This document shows, in pieces, positions 40,673 through 46,356 of a stretch of DNA of 46,356 nucleotides. The translations under genes were made by a program, and so were the position numbers. Numbering within the stretch: position 1 is the stretch's first letter; each line of letters opens with the position of its first letter. The notes beneath the pieces were generated by a model that did no database searches, was not told the origin of the DNA, and saw only the letters and a program-made list of their open reading frames with translations. Source of the stretch: CAIWHR01 sp040007035 (lineage in GTDB: Bacteria; Pseudomonadota; Gammaproteobacteria; Burkholderiales; Casimicrobiaceae); contig JBDTVU010000010.1 of assembly GCA_040007035.1 (NCBI GenBank), positions 1 through 46,356 on the forward strand, written 5' to 3'.

Positions 40673-41777
40673 CGAATCGCTGCGCGGTGAAGGGGTTGAA
40701 CGCGGCCGGCAGCGTGCCGCTCGCGATCGCGGGCGCCAGCGCATACGCGTGCGCGGCGGCGAGCGTGACGCCGCTGTGGCAGGTCGCAACGAACGCACCC
40801 GGATGCGCGGCCGACTGCTCGTAGACGGGAAAGCCGTCGGGGCAGATCACGCGCAGCGCCGCCCATGTGCGGGTGACGCGGACGCCGGCCAGATGCGGGA
40901 ACACACGCACCGCGCGCGCCGCCATCGCCGCGAGAACGTCGAGGCCGGGGGTTTCGTCGAAGCCCAGATCCTGCTGCGCGTCGCCGACCAGCACCGTGCC
41001 CTCGTCGGTCTGGCGGATCGTCTCCACCGGCAGCGACAGGAACGGCGGCACCCGTTCGAGCGCGATGACGTGGCCTTTGTTCGGCCGCACCGGCGCGTCG
41101 AGCCCGACCATCGGCGCGAGCCGCGCGTTACCGAGCCCCGCCGCCAGCACGACGCGGCGCGCGACGATCCTGCCGCCGGCGGTGTCGAGCGTGAACGATT
41201 CCGCGCCGGGGACGATTCCGTCGACCGCGTGGTCGGACCGGTATGCGCCACCCGCGCGGACGACGCCGGCGTGCAGCGCCCGCAAGAGCTTCAGCGGATT
41301 GCAGTGGCCGTCGAGCGCGCCCCAGGTGCCGCCGACGACATCGGCGCCGACGCCCGGGAGCCGCGCGGCGATGCCGGCACGGTCGAGCACCTCGACCGGG
41401 TAGCGGTCGAAGCCGGGCTGCGCGAACAGCGCGGCGAGCGACGCGACGCGGCGATCGAGTTCGTCCCGCGCGAGGCAGACGTGGATGCCGCCGGGTTGCG
41501 CGAGCGCGACGTCGATGCCGGTCCCGGTGCGAAGCTCGTCGGCGAGCCGCGGCCATTCGCGCGCCGACCGCTGCGTCCACGCACCATACGGCGGCAGCCC
41601 GGCGCCCTTTCCCTGCACCCAGATCAGGCCGAAGTTGCCGCGAGCCGCGCGGAACGCGACGTCGCCTTCGTCGAGCACGACCAGCCGCGAGCCGAGCGAG
41701 CGCATGCCGAACGCGATCGCGGCACCGACGAGACCGCCGCCGACGATCGCGACGTCGTACGAAATGGTGTGGGTCAT
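40653..41777 (-). CDS. FAD-dependent amine oxidoreductase (HcnC/OoxB/DadA-like)
   Basis: 374 residues. D-amino-acid-oxidase/DadA-type flavoprotein: FAD loop V-A-I-V-G-G-G-L-V-G-A-A-I (about 9-21), central H-C-N-P-L-K-L-L-R-A-L, V-L-A-A-G-L-G near 225, and the C-terminal C-H-S-G-V-T-L-A motif that closes the flavin site. As the beta subunit of HcnABC-like enzymes it would oxidise an amine C-N bond (glycine, N-alkyl amino acids, D-hydroxyproline or opines). The ATG overlaps the esterase stop by 4 bases. The substrate cannot be read from sequence; ornithine aminotransferase downstream hints at an ornithine- or arginine-derived compound. Confidence 0.87.
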   Translation of the reverse strand: MTHTISYDVAIVGGGLVGAAIAFGMRSLGSRLVVLDEGDVAFRAARGNFGLIWVQGKGAGLPPYGAWTQRSAREWPRLADELRTGTGIDVALAQPGGIHVCLARDELDRRVASLAALFAQPGFDRYPVEVLDRAGIAARLPGVGADVVGGTWGALDGHCNPLKLLRALHAGVVRAGGAYRSDHAVDGIVPGAESFTLDTAGGRIVARRVVLAAGLGNARLAPMVGLDAPVRPNKGHVIALERVPPFLSLPVETIRQTDEGTVLVGDAQQDLGFDETPGLDVLAAMAARAVRVFPHLAGVRVTRTWAALRVICPDGFPVYEQSAAHPGAFVATCHSGVTLAAAHAYALAPAIASGTLPAAFNPFTAQRFDVSQAA

Positions 41778-42409
41778 GAGGCTGCGGACACGTCTACGCC
41801 GGCGAAGCGCAGGATCGCCGGAATCTGCGCGGCGAATCCCCGGAACGCATGGTCGCCGCCTCCTCCGACATACTGGAACGCGCCGCCGTAGAACGCAACC
41901 GCTTCGCGCCAGTCGAGCACCTCGTCGCCGGACTCGACAAGCAGGAAATAGCGGTCCGGTCGCGTGATCCGCGCGACCTTCAGCGCTCTGAGCTCGGCGA
42001 AATGCGTTTCAGTCACCTCGAACGCTTCGCCGGTATGAAGGTTCGTCTGCGTTCCGGCATAGGGTCTGAGGTCGTCGTATGGGCGCACCGCCGGGTTGAT
42101 CAGCACTGCGCGCGCGCCCGCGCGCTCGGCCAGGTGCGTCGCGTAATAGCCGCCGAGCGAGCTGCCGACGAACGTCAGGCGCTCGTCCGCGGCCACGCCG
42201 ACTTCGCGCTCGACCCACGCCGCCACGCTCGCCACGGCAGCGGCGGGACGAGGGTCGAGAGCGGGCACGTGGAGTCGCGGCCGGATCGCCGCCGGCAGCG
42301 CGGCGATCGCCGCCGCGAACAGCATCGCCTTGACGCTGCCCGGAGACGACCGGAAGCCGTGCAGGTATACCAGTGTCGGGACGGGCGCCGCAGCGGCACG
42401 GTGCGCCAT
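41774..42409 (-). CDS. YqiA/YcfP-type alpha/beta-hydrolase
   Basis: 211 residues. Small alpha/beta-hydrolase (COG3150 type) with Y-L-H-G-F near residue 15 and nucleophile Ser84 in G-S-S-L-G-G-Y; the likely catalytic His is in G-G-G-D-H-A-F near residue 187. YqiA has esterase activity on short acyl esters, with no firm physiological role. It begins 15 bases after the mpl stop and overlaps the flavoprotein gene by 4 bases, so it sits in the middle of a long operon. Confidence 0.86.
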   Translation of the reverse strand: MAHRAAAAPVPTLVYLHGFRSSPGSVKAMLFAAAIAALPAAIRPRLHVPALDPRPAAAVASVAAWVEREVGVAADERLTFVGSSLGGYYATHLAERAGARAVLINPAVRPYDDLRPYAGTQTNLHTGEAFEVTETHFAELRALKVARITRPDRYFLLVESGDEVLDWREAVAFYGGAFQYVGGGGDHAFRGFAAQIPAILRFAGVDVSAAS

Positions 42410-42424
42410 CGCCCCCGCTCCCGA

Positions 42425-43795
42425 TTACGCCGCGAGCGCCGCCAGCAGCTTGCCGTGGATCCCGCCGAAGCCGCCGTTGCTCATCACCAGCACGTGGTCG
42501 CCGGGCTTCGCGGCTGCCGCAATCGCCGCGACCAGCGCGCCGAGGTCGTCGTGAACGGAAGCGTTCGCGCCGAGCGGCGCCAGCGCGGCGGCGACATCCC
42601 AGCCGAGGTTCGCCGCGTAGCAGAACACGCGATCCGCGCCGGCGAGGCTGCCCGGCAGCGCGTCCTTCATCGCGCCCAGCTTCATCGTGTTCGACCGCGG
42701 CTCCAGCACGGCGACGATCCGCGCGTCACCGATCTTGCGGCGCAGGCCGTCGATCGTCGTCGCGATCGCCGTCGGGTGGTGAGCGAAGTCGTCGTAGACG
42801 GCGACGCCGTTCGCGGTGCCGACGAGCTCCAGCCGACGCTTGACGCCGTCGAACGACGCGAGCGCGGCGAGGCTCGAAGCCACCGGCACACCGGCGTGCC
42901 GCGCCGCGGCGATCGCCGCCAATGCATTCAACTGGTTGTGTCGCCCCGCCTCCCCGAACGCGAGCGTTCCCTGCGGCGCCCCGCCCAGCAGGATCGTGCC
43001 GTCGACGGCGATCGTCCAGCCGGGCCCGGTGCCCGGCACTTCTGCGAAACCGAAGCGCTCGACCTCGCTCCACACGCCGCGCGCGAGCACGCGGCCGAGG
43101 CTCGCCTCGCCGCCGTTGACGACCAGCCGGCCCTGCGCCGGCACCGTCCGCACCAGATGGTGAAACTGCGTCTCGATCGCCGCGAGGTCCGGAAAGATGT
43201 CGGCGTGGTCGTACTCGAGGTTGTTGAGGATCGCCGTGCGCGGCCGGTAGTGGACGAACTTCGAGCGCTTGTCGAAGAACGCGGTGTCGTACTCGTCGGC
43301 CTCGATGACGAAGAACGGCGAGTCGGCGGCCGCGCCGGCAAGCCGCGCCGACACGCCGAAACCGTTCGGGACGCCGCCGATCAGGAAGCCCGGCGACAGG
43401 CCCGCGTGATCGAGGATCCACGCCAGCATCGCGCTCGTCGACGTCTTGCCGTGGGTGCCGGCGACCGCCAGCACCCACCGGCGCAGCAGCACGTGCTCGG
43501 AGAGCCATTGCGGCCCCGACACGTACGGCCGACCGGAGTCGAGCACCGCCTCGATCAGCGGATTGCCCCGCGAGACGACGTTGCCGACGACGAACACGTC
43601 GGCGCCGCCCGCCTCGCCATCGAGCTGCGCCGGGTCCCAGCCCTCGGTGAGGCCGATGCCGAGCGCTTCGAGCTGCGTGCTCATCGGCGGATAAACGTTG
43701 GCGTCGCAGCCGGTGACGCGGTGACCGGCGGCCTGCGCGATCGCCGCGATGCCGCCCATGAACGTGCCGCAGATGCCGAGGATGTGGAGGTGCAT
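42425..43795 (-). CDS. mpl: UDP-N-acetylmuramate:L-Ala-gamma-D-Glu-meso-Dap ligase
   Basis: 456 residues, a Mur-ligase fold: N-terminal UDP-binding part (H-I-L-G-I-C-G-T-F-M-G-G-I-A), ATP loop G-T-H-G-K-T-S-T at 113-120, a central domain with N-N-L-E-Y-D-H-A-D-I-F-P, characteristic of Mpl, and C-terminal Y-D-D-F-A-H-H-P-T-A. It attaches recycled tripeptide to UDP-MurNAc in the cytoplasm during peptidoglycan recycling. The start at 43795 lies 2 bases after the MFS stop, so the two are coupled. The length is typical. Confidence 0.94.
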   Translation of the reverse strand: MHLHILGICGTFMGGIAAIAQAAGHRVTGCDANVYPPMSTQLEALGIGLTEGWDPAQLDGEAGGADVFVVGNVVSRGNPLIEAVLDSGRPYVSGPQWLSEHVLLRRWVLAVAGTHGKTSTSAMLAWILDHAGLSPGFLIGGVPNGFGVSARLAGAAADSPFFVIEADEYDTAFFDKRSKFVHYRPRTAILNNLEYDHADIFPDLAAIETQFHHLVRTVPAQGRLVVNGGEASLGRVLARGVWSEVERFGFAEVPGTGPGWTIAVDGTILLGGAPQGTLAFGEAGRHNQLNALAAIAAARHAGVPVASSLAALASFDGVKRRLELVGTANGVAVYDDFAHHPTAIATTIDGLRRKIGDARIVAVLEPRSNTMKLGAMKDALPGSLAGADRVFCYAANLGWDVAAALAPLGANASVHDDLGALVAAIAAAAKPGDHVLVMSNGGFGGIHGKLLAALAA

Positions 43796-43797
43796 CG

Positions 43798-45024
43798 TCA
43801 GGCCGGCGCGGAGTTCGGCGCGTGCTCCGCGTAACGCTTCCAGCCCCACGCGAACCACGCGAGCGTGAGCACATCGAGCGCGAACACGACCGCGAATGCG
43901 AGCCTCAAGCCGCCCGCCGTGTCGACGCCGAGCTCGGCGCGCGCGGCATCGACGACGAGGCCGATCCCCCATTGCGCGGCGAAGCTTCCGGCGAACATCA
44001 GCAGGTTGAGCGCGGTGTTGGCGCGGCCGGTGAGCGCGGTGGCGAAGCCGGCATTGAGCACCGGGAAGGCGAGAATGTTGGCAGTGGCGCCGAGCCCGTA
44101 CAGCGACCACCAAAGGTAGCTGCCGGGAACGCGACCGAGGATCGCGGCCAGCGCCAGCGCGTTGAGCGCAAAGCCGAGGCCGAACAGGTGCCGCGACTGC
44201 AGGCCGCGTCGCGCGAGACGCGTCGCGAGCAACCCGAGCACGGCGTACGCAGCCAGCATCACCGCGCTCATCACCAGCAGATGGCGCGCCGCCTGCGCGC
44301 GGTCGTAGCCGTCGACCTCGATCAGCCACGGCACCGACCACAGGCCCTGCACCGCCATGAACGAGCCCATGCCGAAGCCGCCGAGCGGCGCGATCCACCA
44401 GAAGCGCGGATGCGCGAACACCGAGCGCACGCCAGCCCATTGCGCGCCGAAGCCGGCGGCGTGCGCGGGCTTCGGCGTATCCGGCACCCGCAGCCAGATC
44501 CAAACCGCGACCGCCCAGGTCGCGACGGCGAGGCCGACGAAGATCATCCGCCAGCTCGCGAACCGCAGCGCGTATTCCAGCGGCGCCGTCGATGCGAGCG
44601 CACCGGTGCCGCCGGCAACCATCATCCAGCCGCCGAGCGACGCCTGCCGCTCGGGCGGATACCACGTCGCGATCGCTTTCATCGGCGCCATCAGGCACAC
44701 GGCGACGCCGAGCCCGATCAGCGCCCGCGCAACGAGCAACCCTGCTTCGCCGCCCGCGTACGCAAAGCCGAGCGCGCCGGCGCCGGCGACGACGAGCAGC
44801 ACCGGCTCGACCCGTCGCGGGCCGTAGCGGTCGAGCAGCATTCCGGCCGGGATCTGCATCGCCGCGAACGCGACGAAGTACGCGCTCGTCAGGAGGCCGA
44901 GCGCGCCGGGGCCGAGCGCCAGCTCGCGCGTGAGCTCGGGCGAGATCACCGCGTTGACGGTGCGGTACAGGTACGACAGCAGGTAGCCGGCGGCGAACGC
45001 GAAGTAGAGGCGGGAAAAGGGCAT
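43798..45024 (-). CDS. MFS transporter
   Basis: 408 residues, about twelve hydrophobic helices. Family motifs include D-R-Y-G-P-R-R in the loop after helix 2 (about 62-68) and G-L-G-V-A-V-C-L-M-A-P-M-K near 105. It resembles MFS proteins of the nitrate/oxalate or general metabolite groups, but no substrate can be assigned. The start at 45024 (MPFSRLYFAF) begins directly before helix 1; an earlier in-frame start would add a charged extension. It is followed after 2 bases by mpl, a context that might mean peptide or muropeptide uptake, though this is only inference. Confidence 0.83.
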   Translation of the reverse strand: MPFSRLYFAFAAGYLLSYLYRTVNAVISPELTRELALGPGALGLLTSAYFVAFAAMQIPAGMLLDRYGPRRVEPVLLVVAGAGALGFAYAGGEAGLLVARALIGLGVAVCLMAPMKAIATWYPPERQASLGGWMMVAGGTGALASTAPLEYALRFASWRMIFVGLAVATWAVAVWIWLRVPDTPKPAHAAGFGAQWAGVRSVFAHPRFWWIAPLGGFGMGSFMAVQGLWSVPWLIEVDGYDRAQAARHLLVMSAVMLAAYAVLGLLATRLARRGLQSRHLFGLGFALNALALAAILGRVPGSYLWWSLYGLGATANILAFPVLNAGFATALTGRANTALNLLMFAGSFAAQWGIGLVVDAARAELGVDTAGGLRLAFAVVFALDVLTLAWFAWGWKRYAEHAPNSAPA

Positions 45025-45126
45025 CGGGGCGCGTTCAGGTGCGGAAAGACGGGATCGCGGTTGCCCGTGTCTTCCAGGCCGCCGCATTATCCCCCACCGG
45101 CTTGCCCGTCACCGCGGGCGTGCCGC

Positions 45127-46356
45127 CTACGCGAGCGCCGAGCGCACCCGCTCGCGCGTGAACGGCACCGTCGTCAGCCGCGCGCCGACGGCGTCGTACA
45201 CCGCGTTGGCGAGTGCCGCCGGCACCGGCGTCGCCGACGCTTCGCCGGCACCGAGCGGCGGCTCGTTCGGCCGGTCGACGATGTCGATGAGGATCTCCGG
45301 CGCGTCGGGAAATTTCAGGATCGGATAGCTGGCCCAGTCGATGCTGGTCACGCGCGAGCGGTCGAACGCCACCTCCTCGAACAGCGTCCGCGACAGCGTC
45401 TGCAGGATGTTGCCCTCGATCTGCGCGCGCAGCGCATCGGGGTTGATCACAAGCCCGCAATCGTGTGCGCACGTGACGCGCTTCACGCGGATTGCGCCTG
45501 ACGAGCGCTCGACGTCGGCCTCCATCGCGATCGCGACGTAGCTCTCGTTGTGCTTGTAGTGGATGTAGGCGAAGCCGCGACCGGTTCCGGTCGCGCCCGG
45601 CGCCGGCGACGGCCGCGCCTTCCAGCCGATCAGCGCCGCGGCGCGCCGGATCACTTCGACGCCACGCGGATCGGCGAGGCCGGCGAGCCGGAACTCCACC
45701 GGGTCGCGCCGCGCCGCCGCCGCCAGCATGTCGGTGAAGCTCTCGACGGCGAAACAGTTGGCGACCTTGCCCGGCGCGCGAAAGTTCGACGGCCGCAGCG
45801 GCGACGATTTCAGCCAGTGGACAACGACCTGCTGATGCGGCACCGCGTACGGCGGGTCGCCGTTCTGGCTGATGAGGCCGGTGACGATGCCGGGCGTCTG
45901 CGCGATGCCGGCGGCGTCGAGCGCCAGCAGCGGCATGTTGGGCAGGCTCGCCGTCGCCTTCGGCAGGAACATCTCGGTGCGCCACGCATTGATCTTCCCG
46001 TCGTCGCCGACGGCGCCTTCGAGCGCCAGCAGTTGCGGCGGGCCTTTCGGGTCCCAGCCGTGCTCGTCCTCGCGCGACCATTGGACACGCACCGGACGGC
46101 CGACCGCCTTCGACAACAGTGCCGCGTCGGTCGCCGCGTCGTCGTGGCCGTTCATCCCGTAGCAGCCGGAGCCGTCGAGGTAGACGACGCGCACCGCGTC
46201 CTTCGGCAAGCCGAGCGCCCGTGCGACCGTCTCGCGGAAGCGGTGCGTCGCCTGCGACGCCGACCATACCGTCGCCTTGCCGTCGCGGACGTCGGCGACT
46301 GCGCACGACGGCCCCATCGAGCCGTGCGACTGCAGCGGCCAGTAGAACTCGGCGGC
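45127..46356 (-). CDS. Molybdopterin-binding subunit of a xanthine dehydrogenase-family oxidoreductase (5' part cut by window edge)
   Basis: 410 codons are present and the frame remains open at the right edge, where the visible sequence begins A-A-E-F-Y-W-P-L-Q-S-H-G-S-M-G-P-S-C-A-V. The motif Q-S-H-G-S-M-G-P-S-C-A-V-A-D and later F-R-A-P-G-K-V-A-N-C-F-A-V-E-S-F-T-D and G-R-G-F-A-Y are typical of the large subunits of isoquinoline 1-oxidoreductase / aldehyde oxidase-like enzymes (IorB, CoxL superfamily), which hydroxylate aldehydes or N-heterocycles at a molybdenum site. No small [2Fe-2S] subunit gene lies downstream within the window. The 102 bases between this gene and the MFS gene hold nothing recognised. 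Confidence 0.87.
   Translation of the reverse strand, partial: AAEFYWPLQSHGSMGPSCAVADVRDGKATVWSASQATHRFRETVARALGLPKDAVRVVYLDGSGCYGMNGHDDAATDAALLSKAVGRPVRVQWSREDEHGWDPKGPPQLLALEGAVGDDGKINAWRTEMFLPKATASLPNMPLLALDAAGIAQTPGIVTGLISQNGDPPYAVPHQQVVVHWLKSSPLRPSNFRAPGKVANCFAVESFTDMLAAAARRDPVEFRLAGLADPRGVEVIRRAAALIGWKARPSPAPGATGTGRGFAYIHYKHNESYVAIAMEADVERSSGAIRVKRVTCAHDCGLVINPDALRAQIEGNILQTLSRTLFEEVAFDRSRVTSIDWASYPILKFPDAPEILIDIVDRPNEPPLGAGEASATPVPAALANAVYDAVGARLTTVPFTRERVRSALA

Noticed and set aside
1..46356. tRNA or rRNA genes, insertion sequences, phage genes, CRISPR arrays, toxin-antitoxin pairs
   Set aside because: None was recognised on either strand; nearly all of the sequence is taken up by metabolic and housekeeping genes.

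Overview
The window is about 46 kb of very GC-rich DNA (roughly 70% by eye), densely coding with short or overlapping gene junctions and no rRNA, tRNA, insertion sequence or CRISPR array that I could see. Gene content points to a betaproteobacterium, most likely Burkholderiales: an RNase II/R-type nuclease - TonB - aroE - mtgA block, several Liv- and TRAP-type uptake systems, and an intergenic CCCCC...GGGGG repeat of a kind I associate with Comamonadaceae-like genomes. Most genes lie on the minus strand; only a heme-binding-type gene at 17.6 kb and a four-gene block at 32.6-36.5 kb are on the plus strand.

Layout. (1) 1-3744, minus: the edge of an aryl-polyene-like lipid cluster (ACP, COG4648 membrane protein, acyl-AMP ligase fused to a hot-dog dehydratase, LpxL-type acyltransferase, truncated LolA-like carrier). 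(2) 3973-6478: a small lipoprotein and a COG4315 lipoprotein - ECF sigma - anti-sigma operon. (3) 6593-12969: housekeeping genes mgtE, mtgA, aroE, a TonB protein and an RNB nuclease. (4) 13111-20031: a type I dehydroquinase, livFGMH, a GlcG/HbpS-like gene, an SDR and a Liv-type binding protein. (5) 20217-32020: a co-directional series read from the right: acylating aldehyde dehydrogenase, citryl-CoA-lyase-like protein, ThDP enzyme, TIM-barrel protein, TetR regulator, TRAP transporter DctPQM, Gfo/Idh/MocA oxidoreductase and two more AroE-family dehydrogenases. (6) 32624-36522, plus: a PcaR-type IclR regulator, an HPPD-like VOC protein, a QuiC-like TIM barrel and an aldo/keto reductase. (7) 36555-45024: 5'-nucleotidase, ornithine aminotransferase, a three-subunit HcnABC/opine-oxidase-like flavoenzyme, esterase, mpl and an MFS permease. 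(8) 45127 to the right edge: a truncated molybdopterin oxidoreductase subunit.

How the genes may fit together. Sections 4-6 look like a catabolic island for quinate/shikimate-like or related hydroxy-acids. They hold a type I dehydroquinase, three shikimate-dehydrogenase homologues and a 3-dehydroshikimate-dehydratase (QuiC) homologue split into two genes, under a regulator of the protocatechuate/quinate IclR branch. A perfect 13-bp palindrome resembling the PcaR site covers the likely -10 of the dehydroquinase gene, and a weaker relative lies in the divergent region next to the iclR gene. Both halves of the split QuiC, and one AroE paralogue, have lost several canonical active-site residues, so the island may act on a related but different substrate. 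The ThDP enzyme / citryl-CoA-lyase / acylating dehydrogenase trio could turn a 2-oxo acid into an acyl-CoA; its substrate is unknown. The pathway links are inference; the motifs are read directly from the sequence.
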